Positions 42,410-52,153 of a DNA stretch of 64,000 nt are shown one piece after another; position 1 is the stretch's first letter, and the number at the start of each line of letters is the position of its first letter. Both the position numbers and the translations under genes were made by a program. Location of the stretch: positions 16,071,140-16,135,139 of the forward strand of contig NC_064623.1 of NCBI RefSeq assembly GCF_023898315.1, written 5' to 3'. This DNA is from Schistocerca nitens (lineage: Eukaryota; Arthropoda; Insecta; Orthoptera; Acrididae). Below the pieces are notes generated by a model. It did no database searches, was not told the DNA's origin, and was given only the letters and a program-made list of their open reading frames with translations.

Positions 42410-44296
42410 ATAAAGGGAGAAGAGAATCAAAAACTCTTGGGGTATTGCAAAGTGCTTTTAGAAGAACAAATAGAAGAAGGGGTCATGGGAGAATATAGGC
42501 TTGGTTGTAGGAAAGAGAGAGGAGGCAATCTAATTGGGTTCTGCAATAGGTATCAGCTGGCAATAGCGAATACTCTGTTCAAGAATCACCATAGGTGGAG
42601 GTATACTTGGAAAAGGCCAGGATATACGGGAAGGTTCCAGGTAATGTACCTCATACTAAGGTAGAGATTCCGAAACCACATATTACATTGCAAGGCGTAC
42701 ACAGGAACAGATATACCTTCAGGTCACAATATAGTAATGAAGAAAAGTTGACTAAAACTTCCTGGCAGATTAAAACTGTGTGCCCGACCGAGACTCGAAC
42801 TCGGGACCTTTGCCTTTCGCGGGCAAGTGCTCTACCATCTGAGCTACCAAAGCACAACTCACACCCGGTCCTCACAGCTTTACTTCTGCTAGTATCTCGT
42901 CTCCTACCTTCCAAACTTTACAGAAGCTCTCCTCCGAACCTTGCAGAACTAGCACTCCTGAAAGAAAGGATACTGCGGAGACATGGCTTAGCCACAGCCT
43001 GGGGGATGTTTCCAGAATGAGATTTTCACTCTGCAGCGGAGTGTGCGCTGATATGAAACTTCCTGGCAGTTCGAGTCTCGGTCGGGCACACAGTTTTAAT
43101 CTGCCAGGAAGTTTCATATCAGCGCACACTCTGCTGCAGAGTGAAAATCCCATTCAGGAAGTAGACTAAAGTTTGAAAGACTAGTCAGGAAGAATCAAAG
43201 TGCAAAGAAGTGAAATACGGTAGTACTAAGGAATGAACTGAGACACGGTTGAAGTTCTCTGAGGCTATAGATATTGCTCAGTAGGCAGTTCAGTTGAAGA
43301 GGAATGGGCATCTCTAGAAAGGGTAATCACAGAAGCTGGAAAGAAAAACATAAGTACAAGGAAGGTAAATGCAAAGGAACCATGGGTAACAGAAGAAGTA
43401 CCTCAGTTCATCTACAAAAGATGGAAGAACAGAAATGTTCAGGGACATTCAGGAAAAAGAAATAAGTCACTTAGGAATGAAATAAATAGGTATTGTAGGG
43501 ACGCTAAAGTGACATGGGTCATGAAATATGTGAAGAAATTCAAAAATAAATTACTATCGGAAGTACTGACTCAGCGATGTTAAACGCAGAGGAAAGAGCG
43601 GACGGGTGGAAGGAATACACTGAAGACCTCTGTGAAGGGAAGGACATCTCCGATGACGCGGTAGAAGAAGAATCAGGAGAGAATAGGGAAGAGATATGGG
43701 ATCCAGTATTAATATAAGAATTTAAAAGAGCTTTGCTAGGCTTAAGATCAAATAAGGCAGAAGGGATACCTAACACTCCATCTGAATTTCTAAAATCGTT
43801 GGTGCAAGTGGCAACTACACACGGTGGTGTGTAGAATATCTGAGTCTGGCGACATACCGTCTTTCAGAAAAATATCATCCACACAATTCCGAAGACTGCA
43901 AGAGCTGACAAGTGCCAGAATTATCGCACAATCAGGTTAACAGGTCACGCATCACAATTAGCTGACAAGAATAATATACAGAAGGATGGAAAAGATAACA
44001 GGATGTGTTAGATGACGATCAGTTTGGCTTTAGGGAAGGTAAGGGTTCCAGATCGGTAGTAGAGACGTTGGACTTGGTAATGGAAGTAAGACTGAACGAA
44101 AATCAAATCACGTTCATAGGATTTGTCGTCTAGAGAAAGCATTGGACAATGTAAAATGGCGCAAGATGTTCGAAATTTTGTGAAAAACAGGCATAACTTA
44201 TGAGGAAAGACGGGCGATATGCGGCATGTAGAAGAACTAAGACTTAACAATATGACTGTAAGACCAATGACGATACGTTCGGGTTATAAAGGCGGT
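42410..44296 (+). pseudogene. RTE remnant, endonuclease C-terminus to reverse transcriptase (old copy C)
   Basis: The sense frames read EEQIEEGVMGEYRLGCRKER, YQLAIANTLFKNHHRWRYTW (endonuclease), then, after the repeat at 42757-43160, a basic linker. At 43740-43800 comes a degraded LRSNKAEGIPNTPSEFLKS. At 43910-44000 is CQNYRTIRLTGHASQLADKN. At 44025-44160 are FGFREGKGSRSVVETLDLVM and IGFVV-EKALDNVKW. Many frameshifts and stops. The copy is cut at 44297-44310 by RTE copy B and continues after 47296. Confidence 0.7.
42757..43160. mobile_element. tRNA-like snapback repeat, family H
   Basis: The left part is CTTCCTGGCAGATTAAAACT and a tRNA-like block (42781-42850, minus strand: GGTAGCTCAGATGGTAGAGC ... 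GAGTTCGAGTCTCGG). The right part, 43012-43155, is a hairpin: GATTTTCACTCTGCAGCGGA ... CTGGCAG against CTGCCAGGAAG ... CTGCTGCAGAGTGAAAATCC. The first 45 bp recur inverted near 43070-43120. Near-identical 10-bp flanks, GTTGACTAAA and GTAGACTAAA, may be the target duplication. A fragment of it lies at 18447-18500. Confidence 0.7.
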
Positions 44297-44392
44297 AAGA
44301 CAGGGATGCATGCAGCTTTACTGTGTGATTAAATGATGATGGCGTCCTATTGGGTAAAATATTCCGGGGGTAAAACAGTCCCTCATTCGGAT

Positions 44393-45834
44393 CTCCGGGC
44401 GGGGACTACTCAAGAGGACGTCATTATCAGGAGAAAGAAAACTGGCGTTCTACGGATCGGAGCGTGGAATGTCAGATCCCTTAATCGGGCAGGTAGGTTA
44501 GAAAATTTAAAAAGGGAAATGGATAGGTTAAAGATAGATATAGTGGGAATTAGTGAAGTTCCGTAGCAGGAGGAACAAGACTTTTGGTCAGGTGAATACA
44601 GGGTTATAAATACAAAATCAAATAGGGGTAATGCAGGAGTAGGTTTAATAATGAACAAAAAAATAGGAGTGCGGGTAAGCATAGTGAACGCATTATTGTG
44701 GCCAAGATAGACACGAAGCCCACGCCTACTACAGTAGTACAAGTTTACATGCCAACTAGCTCTGCAGATGATGAAGAAATTGATGAAATGTGTGATGAGA
44801 TAAAAGAAATTATTCAGGTAGTGAAGGGAGACGAAAATTTAATACTCATGGGAGACTGGAATTCGAGTGTAGGAAAAGGGAGAGAAGGAAACATAGTAGG
44901 TGAATACGGATTTGGGGTACGAAATGAAAGAGGAAGCCGTATGGTAGAATTTTGCACAGAGTGTAGATTAATCATAGCTAACACTTGGTTCAAGAATCAT
45001 GAAAGAAGGTTGTATACATGGAAGAACCCTGGAGATACTAAAAGGTATCATATAGATAATATAATGGTAAGACAGAGATTTAGGAACCAGGTTTTAAATT
45101 GTAAGACATTTCCAGGGGCAGATGTGGACTCTGACCACAATCTATTGGTTGTGAACTGTGGATTAAAACTGAAGAAACTGCAAAAAGGTGGGAATTTGAG
45201 GAGATGGGACCTGGATAAACTGAAAGAACCAGAGTTTGTACAGAGCTTCAGACAGAGCATAAGGGAACAATTGACAGGAATGGGGGAAAGAAATACAGCA
45301 GAAGAAGAACGGGCAGCTTTTAGGCATGAAATAGTGAAGGCAGCAGACAATCAAGTAGGTAAAAAGACGAGGGCTGGTAGAAATCCTTGGGTAACAGAAG
45401 AAATATTGAATTTAATTGATGAAAGGAGAAAATATAAAAATGCAGTAAATGAAGCAGGCAAAAAGGAATACAAACGTCTCAAAAATGAGATCGACAGGAA
45501 GTGCAAAACTGCTAAGCAGGGATGGCTAGAGGACAAATGTAAGGATGTAGAGGCTTATCTCACTAGGGGTAAGATAGATACTGCCTACAGGAAAACTAAA
45601 GAGACCTTTGGAGAAAAGAGAACAATTTGTATGAATATCAAGAGCTCAGATGGAAACCCAGTTACAAGCAAAGAATGGAAAGCAGAAAGGTGGAAGGAGT
45701 ATATAGAGGGTCTATACAAGGGCGACGTACTTGAGGACAATATTCTGGAAATGGAAGAGAATGTAGATGAAGACGAAATGGGAGATAAAATACTGCGTGA
45801 AGAGTTTGACAGAGCACTGAAAGACCTGAGTTGA
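44393..45834 (+). pseudogene. RTE endonuclease and linker region (copy B)
   Basis: Part of the single RTE polyprotein. An apurinic-type endonuclease starts with TGVLRIGAWNVRSLNRAGRL and KREMDRLKIDIVGISEVP. A TAG at 44564-44566 replaces the usual Trp after GISEVR/K, and a frameshift lies between there and 44698. From 44698 a 378-codon frame is open: TTVVQVYMPTSSADDEEIDE, NLILMGDWNSSVGKGREGNI (catalytic GDWN), ECRLIIANTWFKNHERRLYT and VDSDHNLLVVNC (the SDH catalytic motif, at about residue 140 of this frame), followed by a long basic linker. It ends at a TGA at 45832, where related elements have Trp (DLSWNKAPG-type). Confidence 0.85.
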
Positions 45835-45837
45835 ATC

Positions 45838-47282
45838 AAGGCCCCGGGAGTAGACAACATTCCATTGGAACTAATGACGGCCTTGGGAGAGCCAGTCCTG
45901 ACAAAACTCTACCATCTGGTGAGCAAGATGTATGAGACAGGCGAAATTCCCTCAGACTTCAAGAAGAATATAATATTTCCAATCCCAAAGAAAGCAGGTG
46001 TTGACAGATGTGAAAATTACCGAACTATCAGTTTAATAAGTCACAGCTGCAAAATACTAACGCGAATTATTTACAGACGAGTGGAAAAACTTGTAGAAGT
46101 CGACCTCGGGGAAGATCAGTTTGGATTCCGTAGAAAAGTTGGAACACGTGGGGCAAAACTGACTTTACGCCTTATCTTAGAAGAAAGATTAAGGAAAGGC
46201 AAAACTACGTTTCTAGCATTTGTAGATTTAGAGAAAGCTTTTGACAATGTTGACTGCAATACTCTCTTTCAAATTCTAAAGGTGGCAGGGGTAAAATACA
46301 GGGAGCGAAATGCTATTTACAATTTGTACAGAAACCAGATGGCAGTTATAATAGTCGAGGGGCATGGAAGGAAAAAGTGGTTGGGAAGGGAGTGAGACAG
46401 GGTTGCAGCCTATCCCCAATGTTGTTCAATCTGTATGTTGAGCAAGCAGTAAAGGAAACAAAAGAAAAATTCGGAGTAGGTATTAATATCCATGGAGAAG
46501 AAATAAAAAGTTTGAGGTTCACCGATGACATTGTAATTCTGTCAGAGACAGCAAAGGACTTGGAAGAGCAGTTGAACGGAATGGACAGTGTCTTGAAAGG
46601 AGAATATAAGATGAACATCAACAAAAGCAAAACGAGGATAATGGAATGTAGTTGAATTAAGTCGGGTGACGCTGAGGGAATTAGATTAGGAAATGAGACA
46701 CTTAAAGTAGTAAAGGAGTTTTGCTATTTCCGGAGCAAAATAATTGATGATGGTCGACGTAGAGAGGATATAAAATGTAGACTGGCAATGGCAAGGAAAG
46801 CGTTTTTGAAGAAGAGAAATTTGTTAACATAGAGTATAGATTTAAGTGTCAGGAAGCCGTTTCTGAAAGTATTTGTATGGAGTGTAGCCATGTATGGAAG
46901 TGAAACATGGACGGTAAATAGTTTGGACAAGAAGAGAATAGAAGCTTTCGAAATGTGGTGCTACAGAAGAATGCTGAAGATTAGATGGGTAGATCACATA
47001 ACTAATGAGGAGGTACTGAATGGAATAGGAGAGAAGAGGAGTTTGTGGCACAACTTGACAAGAAGAGGGGACCGGTTGGGACGACATGGTCTTAGGCATC
47101 AGGGAGTCACAAATTTACCATTGGAGGGCAGGGTGGAGGGTAAAAATCGTAGAGGGAGACCAAGAGATGAATACGCTAAGCAGATTCAGAAGGATGTAGG
47201 TTGCAGTAAGTACTGGGAGATGAAGAAGCTTGCACAGGATAGAGTAGAATGGAGAGCTGCGTCAAACCAGTCTCAGGACTGA
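45838..47282 (+). pseudogene. RTE reverse transcriptase (copy B)
   Basis: Reads IKAPGVDNIPLELMTALGEP, RCENYRTISLISHSCKILTR, GEDQFGFRRKVGTRGAKLTL and LAFVDLEKAFDNVDCNTLFQ. A frameshift near 46380 leads to GKGVRQGCSLSPMLFNLYVE, then the active site RFTDDIVILSE (near 46516), where Ala of FADD has become Thr. Stops at 46653 (ECS*IK) and 46829-46831, then WSVAMYGSETWTVNSLDKKR, CYRRMLKIRWVDHITNEEVL and the end GRPRDEYAKQIQKDVGCSKY. The damage (two frameshifts, at least three stops) makes it inactive. Copy A keeps FADD. Confidence 0.85.
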
Positions 47283-47295
47283 AGACCACAACAAC

Positions 47296-47611
47296 AAGAC
47301 AGGGATGTAGTCTTTCGCCCCTATTGCTCTGTCTACACATCGCAGAAGCAATGACGGGAATAAGAGAAAGGTTCAAGAATAGTTCATGGTGATACGAATC
47401 GCTGATGACACTGCTATCCTCAGTGAAAGTGAAGAAGACTTGAGCATCTGTTGAACGGAATAAACAGGCTAATGGTATGGAACATGGGCTGAGAGTAAAT
47501 CGAAAAAATACGAAGGTAATGAGAAGTAGCAGAACTGAGAATAGGGAGTAACTAAACATCGGACTGGGGATCACGAAGCAGACGAAGCTACCTGGGCAGC
47601 AAAATAACTCC
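47296..47611 (+). pseudogene. continuation of old RTE copy C after the nested insertion
   Basis: After the target duplication the plus strand reads RQGCSLSPLLLCLHIAEAMT and GIRERFKNSSW, then RIADDTAILSESEED (a degenerate active-site box around 47396-47440) and further RTE-like text up to about 47600. It completes the RT begun at 44025-44296. Confidence 0.7.
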
Positions 47612-48130
47612 AGGAATGTTTAACTATTTCCATTTCTTCAAGGACATTTAACTTTTTGCCTTTCTTAGCGTAGTGTAAGATACGCATGTTGTCGGGAGTA
47701 GGTGGTTGGTGCCCACTAACCTTAAGATGCTCTCCAAAGGCAGAACGCCGTTTGACCTGACCATCCTTTGTTAGAAAATGTTCTTAAATCCTAAACATTC
47801 TACCGGCTTGTCCTACGGAAGATATTTGACGATCTTTGCATTCCTGTTTATAGACACCAGAACTAGCGTATTTATCATTACAGGGCTGCTTGTTATGAAT
47901 ATAATTACTCTGGGTTCTGTTTTCTGTTCCGAAAGTAATTTGGATGTCATGATTTTTGAAAAGTTTTGCTAAATCTTATGACACATTCGCTACATACGGA
48001 TGTTTTGCAGATTTTGGTTTCAAATCGGATAACTTTGTTATTAATTCTTGACGTTTTTCTTTACACCTCTTTTCAATCATTAAAGGATTATATCCATTAT
48101 TGATAGCCACACACCTTGAGTTTGCTAGTC
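47612..48130 (-). pseudogene. Penelope-like element, RT-endonuclease linker and GIY-YIG domain
   Basis: The minus strand from 48130 leftward is nearly continuous: VAINNGYNPLMIEKRCKEKR, then DLAKLFKNHDIQITFGTENR (the region after the RT), SSGVYKQECKDRQISSVGQA and GRMFRI (two-strand GIY-YIG-type core; Tyr-Val-Gly replaced by Ser-Val-Gly), SAFGEHLKVSGHQPPTPDNM and RILHYAKKGKKLNVLEEMEI. Penelope-like elements use this nuclease with their RT. Stops: one after VANVS and one after RMFRI. The RT domain is not present. Confidence 0.7.
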
Positions 48131-48189
48131 CTTTGTTAATGCGTGACGAACTGAGAGATAAATCTCAACTACGCTTTATCATCCAACTG

Positions 48190-48352
48190 AAGAAGCTCAA
48201 CTTATGTTGGTGCGGATTGCAAGAAAACGCTTGAATTATCGAACGTATGATTGTCAAATGTCTTGCATAAGACAAACCGGTAGAATGTTAAGAACTAGTT
48301 TATAAGAACATCTGCTAACAAGGAAAGGTCAGGTCAAACGGCAGTCTGCCTT
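48190..48352 (+). pseudogene. Penelope-like GIY-YIG endonuclease, left half
   Basis: The plus strand reads YDCQMSCIRQTGRMLRTSL, a stop, then EHLLTRKGQVKRQSAF, closely like RMFRI*EHFLTKDGQVKRRSAF of the minus-strand copy at 47612. It stops at 48352, exactly where the 3' end of a CR1-like element begins, and its other half reappears at 51438. Confidence 0.65.
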
Positions 48353-48839
48353 TCTACATCTACATGGATACTCTGCAAATCACATTTAAGTGCCTGGCAG
48401 AGGGTTCATCGAACCACCTTCACGATTCTCTATTACTCCAATCTCGTATAGTGCGCTGAAGGAATGAGCACCAATATCTCTCCGTACGAGCTCTGATTTC
48501 CCTTATTTTATCGTGGTGATCGTTCACCCCGGGGGCACACGTCGGTGTCAACAAAATATTTTCGCATTCGGAGGAGAAATTTGGTGATTAGAATTTCGTG
48601 AGAAGATTCCCTCGCAACGAAGAACGCCTTTGTTTTAATTATGTCCAGCCCAAATCCTGTATCATTTGTGTGAGACTCTCTCCCATATTTCGCGATAATA
48701 CAAAACGTGTTGCCTTTCTTTGAACGTTTTCGATGTACTCCGTCAGTCCTGTCTGGTAAGGATCACACACCGCGCAGCAGTATTCTAAAAGAGGACGGAC
48801 AAGCGTACTGTAGGCAGTCTTCTTAGTAGGTCTGTTACA

Positions 48840-49588
48840 TTATCTAAGTGTCCTGCCAATAAAACGCAGTCTTTGGCTAGCCTTCCCCACAACATTTTCT
48901 ATGTGTTCCTTCCAATTTAAGTTGTTCGTAATTGTAATAACTAGGTATTTAGCTGAATTTACGGCTTTTGCATTAGACTGATTTATCGTGTAACCGAAGT
49001 TTAACGAGTTCCTTTTAGCACGCATGTGGATGACCTCACACTTTTCGTTATTTAGGGTCAACTGCCACTTTTCGCACCATTCAATATTTTTTCTAAATCG
49101 TTTTGCAGTTTGTTTTGATCTTCTGATGACTTCATTAGGTCGATAAACGACAGCGTCATCTGCAAACAACCGAAGACGGCTGCTCAGATTGTCTCCCAAA
49201 CCGTTTATATAGATAAGGAACAGCAAAGGGCCTATAACACTGCCTTGGGGAACACCAGAAATCACTTCTGTTTTACTCGATGACTTTCCGTCAATTACTA
49301 CGAACTGTGACCTCTCTGACAGGAAATCGCCACTCCAGTCACATAACTGAGACGATATTCCATAAGCACGCAATTTCACTACGAGCCGCTTGTGTGGTAC
49401 AGTGTCAAAAGCCTTTCGGAAATCCAGGCATACGAAATCGATCTGAAATCCTTTGTCAATAGCACTCAGCACTTCATGTGAATAAAGAGCTAGTTCTGTT
49501 TCGCAGGAACGATGTTTTCTAAACCCATGGTGAGTGTGTGTCAATAGACCGTTTTCTTCGAGATAATTCATAATGCTCGAATACAATA
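48840..49588 (-). pseudogene. reverse transcriptase core of the CR1/L2-like element
   Basis: Leftward from 49588: YSSIMNYLEENGLLTHTHHG, FRKHRSCETELALYSHEVLS, the first palm Asp in CLDFRKAFDTVPHKRL, EVISGVPQGSVIGPLLFLIY, the active site LRLFADDAVVYRP (Asp pair about 49150-49160, intact), then WQLTLNNEKCEVIHMRAKRN and SAKYLVITITNNLNWKEHIE. A long open frame (to 48840) survives, but the next part toward the 3' end is frameshifted. It would synthesise cDNA at a nicked target. The upstream part of the same frame lies beyond the Tc1-like insertion. Confidence 0.82.
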
Positions 49589-49590
49589 TA

Positions 49591-51012
49591 CACTCCTGGA
49601 AATTGAAATAAGAACACCGTGAATTCATTGTCCCAGGAAGGGGAAACTTTATTGACACATTCCTGGGGTCAGATACATCACATGATCACACTGACAGAAC
49701 CACAGGCACATAGACACAGGCAACAGAGCATGCACAATGTCGGCACTAGTACAGTGTATATCCACCTTTCGCAGCAATGCAGGCTGCTATTCTCCCATGG
49801 AGACGATCGTAGAGATGCTGGACGTAGTCCTGTGGAACGGCTTGCCATGCCATTTCCACCTGGCGCCTCAGTTGGACCAGCGTTCGTGCTGGACGTGCAG
49901 ACCGCGTGAGACGACGCTTCATCCAGTCCCAAACATGCTCAATGGGGGACAGATCCGGAGATCTTGCTGGCCAGGGTAGTTGACTTACACCTTCTAGAGC
50001 ACGTTGGGTGGCACGGGATACATGCGGACGTGCATTGTCCTGTTGGAACAGCAAGTTCCCTTGCCGGTCTAGGAATGGTAGAACGATGGGTTCGATGACG
50101 GTTTGGATGTACCGTGCACTATTCAGTGTCCCCTCGACGATCACCAGTGGTGTACGGCCAGTGTAGGAGATCGCTCCCCACACCATGATGCCGGGTGTTG
50201 GCCCTGTGTGCCTCGGTCGTATGCAGTCCTGATTGTGGCGCTCACCTGCACGGCACCAAACACGCATACGACCATCATTGGCACCAAGGCAGAAGCGACT
50301 CTCATCGCTGAAGACGACACGTCTCCATTCGTCCCTCCATTCACGCCTGTCGCGACACCACTGGCGGCGGGCTGCACGATGTTGGGGCGTGAGCGGAAGA
50401 CGGCCTAACGGTGTGCGGGACCGTAGCCCAGCTTCATGGAGACGGTTGCGAATGGTCCTCGCCGATACCCCAGGAGCAACAGTGTCCCTAATTTGCTGGG
50501 AAGTGGCGGTGCGGTCCCCTACGGCACTGCGTAGGATCCTACGGTCTTGGCGTGCATCCGTGCGTCGCTGCGGTCCGGTCCCAGGTCGACGGGCACGTGC
50601 ACCTTCCGCCGACCACTGGCGACAACATCGATGTACTGTGGAGACCTCACGCCCCACGTGTTGAGCAATTCGGCGGTACGTCCACCCGGCCTCCCGCATG
50701 CCCACTATACGCCCTCGCTCAAAGTCCGTCAACTGCACATACGGTTCACGTCCACGCTGTCGCGGCATGCTACCAGTGTTAAAGACTGCGATGGAGCTCC
50801 GTATGCCACGGCAAACTGGCTGACACTGACGGCGGCGGTGCACAAATGCTGCGCAGCTAGCGCCATTCGACGGCCAACACCGCGGTTCCTGGTGTGTCCG
50901 CTGTGCCGTGCGTGTGATCATTGCTTGTACAGCCCTCTCGCAGTGTCCGGGGCAAGTATGGTGGGTCTGACACACCGGTGTCAATGTGTTCTTTTTTCCA
51001 TTTCCAGGAGTG
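49591..51012 (-). mobile_element. Tc1-like transposon with intact transposase (copy 1)
   Basis: 1422 bp with inverted termini CACTCCTGGAAATTGAAATA (left) and TTCCATTTCCAGGAGTG (right) and TA duplications at 49589-49590 and 51013-51014. It interrupts the CR1-like RT: removing the element and one TA rejoins that frame without a shift, which fixes the boundaries. A copy of equal length at 62367-63788 differs at about nine or ten positions. Confidence 0.95.
49746..50768 (-). CDS. Tc1-like transposase, complete 340 aa
   Basis: Cut-and-paste DDE transposase. The frame is open to 50984, but the ATG at 50768 gives 340 residues, the usual Tc1 length, starting MPRQRGREPYVQLTDFERGR; the upstream 72 codons lie mostly in the terminal region. 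Two helix-turn-helix units (about 12-50 and 65-115, with RIAQHVGREVSTVHR and ISARTIRNRLHEAG-like helices) bind the inverted repeats, joined by a GRPR-like RARRPGTGPQRR. The catalytic residues are Asp155 (FSDESRF), Asp244 (FQQDNARPH) and Glu277 (SPDLSPIEHVWDWM). Only 32 residues separate Asp244 and Glu277 by my count, against 34 in typical Tc1. No stop or frameshift, so possibly active. Confidence 0.92.
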   Translation of the reverse strand: MPRQRGREPYVQLTDFERGRIVGMREAGWTYRRIAQHVGREVSTVHRCCRQWSAEGARARRPGTGPQRRTDARQDRRILRSAVGDRTATSQQIRDTVAPGVSARTIRNRLHEAGLRSRTPLGRLPLTPQHRAARRQWCRDRREWRDEWRRVVFSDESRFCLGANDGRMRVWCRAGERHNQDCIRPRHTGPTPGIMVWGAISYTGRTPLVIVEGTLNSARYIQTVIEPIVLPFLDRQGNLLFQQDNARPHVSRATQRALEGVSQLPWPARSPDLSPIEHVWDWMKRRLTRSARPARTLVQLRRQVEMAWQAVPQDYVQHLYDRLHGRIAACIAAKGGYTLY

Positions 51013-51271
51013 TATGTTCTAAAATCCTACTGCATATCCACGTTAACGATATGGGCCTGTAATTTAGTGGATTACTCCTACTACGTTTCTTGAATACTGA
51101 TGTGATCTGTGCAACTTTCCAGTCTTTGGGTACGGATCTTTCGTCGAGCGAACGGTTGTATACGATTCTTAAGTTTGGAGCTAATGCATCAGCATACTCC
51201 GAAAGAAACCTAATTGGTATACAGTCTGGACCAGAAGACTTGCTTTTATTAAGTGATTTGAGTTGCTTCAC
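51013..51271 (-). pseudogene. reverse transcriptase N-terminal segment, upstream of the Tc1 insertion
   Basis: The minus strand reads MKQLKSLNKSKSSGPDCIPI, RFLSEYADALAPNLRIVYNR, SVPKDWKVAQITSVFKKRS and NPLNYRPISLTWICSRILEH, then meets the Tc1-like element at the TA at 51013. This is the fingers region of a CR1/L2-like RT, continuous with the segment at 49588. Sequence beyond 51271 toward 51437 belongs to the same element but with frame changes. Confidence 0.8.
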
Positions 51272-51437
51272 TTTACTTCTAGGTTACTCACGTTGGCAGC
51301 TGTTCTCGATTCGAATTCTGGAATATTTAGTTTGTCTTCTTTTGTGAAGGCATTTCGGGAGGCTGTGGTTAGTAACTCTGCTTTGGCAGCACTGTCTTCG
51401 ATAGTATCTCCATTGTTACCACGCAGAGAAGGACATT

Positions 51438-51610
51438 GGTGAGCCCACCGCCTATGCTGAGCAATCTGCGGATGTTACACTTAGCTCAGAAAGGCGAAAA
51501 GTTAAATCTCCTTCAAGAAGTAATAGTAGTGAAACATTCGGATACCAGCAAGGAACTGCTTCTCAGCGACCAGCTGTCAGTAGAAGTCAATCCTATTACG
51601 ATTCAATATT
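51438..51610 (+). pseudogene. Penelope-like GIY-YIG endonuclease, right half
   Basis: The plus frame reads VSPPPMLSNLRMLHLAQKGE, KLNLLQEVIVVKHSDTSKEL and LLSDQLSVEVNPI, the C-terminal end of the Penelope-type nuclease (compare NMRILHYAKKGKKLNVLEEM at 47612). It lines up as the downstream continuation of the half at 48190-48352, separated by the CR1-like insertion. Confidence 0.68.
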
Positions 51611-52153
51611 GTCAGTTTTTAAAATGTTCACTTAGCTATATCTTCCCTGATTTTTCTTAGTTTCGGTTCATAGCTTTCGACCACATTCTGATTGCGGCAA
51701 TGAACTTCTGTTTTTACGGTTGTTTCTGCTGAATTTCTCGCGTTGTATTGCTACTTGGATGGGTACTATTTTCTTGCATACTCCTCCCCACATGTTGGGG
51801 GGCTTTGTATCTTAATTCTCAAATCTGTATTTGTTTATTTAATTTTCCTACCAGATAAATTTATCTTAGCTCACCTGGTGTTACATTTTAGTGCATACGT
51901 TGACCGCTGCTAATTCTACGGCAGTACGTTTTGCATATATCCAAACTGCATATCGCATTTACTCATATTTTCTGCCTTTATTTGTAATTCCTTTTAAGCG
52001 TTTGTAGTTTATGTTGTGGTTCTGTATTGTAACTGTTCATCGTATGTTAAATGCAGTAATTTGTATGTTACGCTTATGTGCGCCGCCTAGGTGAAGTTAC
52101 CCTTACTAAACATTACACGGAATACAGTTTTCGTGCAGTTCGACGTATACGTT
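51611..52153. other. no recognisable gene
   Basis: AT-rich DNA without domains; possibly the 3' untranslated part of the Penelope-like element at its left end. Confidence 0.4.

Larger units (their letters stand above)
44311..47295 (+). mobile_element. RTE-type retrotransposon, nearly full length (copy B)
   Basis: 2985 bp with endonuclease and reverse transcriptase regions and an ACCACAACAAC 3' tail. It is flanked by a 14-bp target duplication, AAGACAGGGATG(C/T)A, at 44297-44310 and 47296-47309. The duplication lies within the RT of the older RTE copy C, whose reading (RQGCSLSPLLL) resumes on the right. Copy A at 9335-10592 is the same family. Confidence 0.9.
48353..51437 (-). mobile_element. 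CR1/L2-like non-LTR retrotransposon, 5'-truncated, inserted in a Penelope-like element
   Basis: The 3' end (left) is marked by TACATCTACATGGATACTCT, then a long stretch of decayed RT C-terminus, RT core (48840-49588) and upstream RT (51013-51271). A Tc1-like element occupies 49591-51012. The right edge is about 51437, where Penelope sequence resumes. It belongs to the same broad group as the fragments at 17-3169 and 55495-56765 but is a different subfamily. Confidence 0.8.

Noticed and set aside
42781..42850. tRNA gene on the minus strand
   Set aside because: The T arm and A/B boxes look good, but the anticodon loop lacks the expected T before the anticodon and the block is embedded in a repeat with inverted flanks. 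It is tRNA-derived.
50769..50984. Extension of the Tc1-like transposase to 412 codons
   Set aside because: The extra 72 codons lie in terminal, probably untranslated sequence. The ATG at 50768 gives 340 residues and starts the typical helix-turn-helix region.
49619..51062. Plus-strand ORFs of 96-171 codons within the Tc1-like element, repeated at 62395-63811
   Set aside because: They are antisense shadows of the GC-rich transposase frame and repeat only because the element does.
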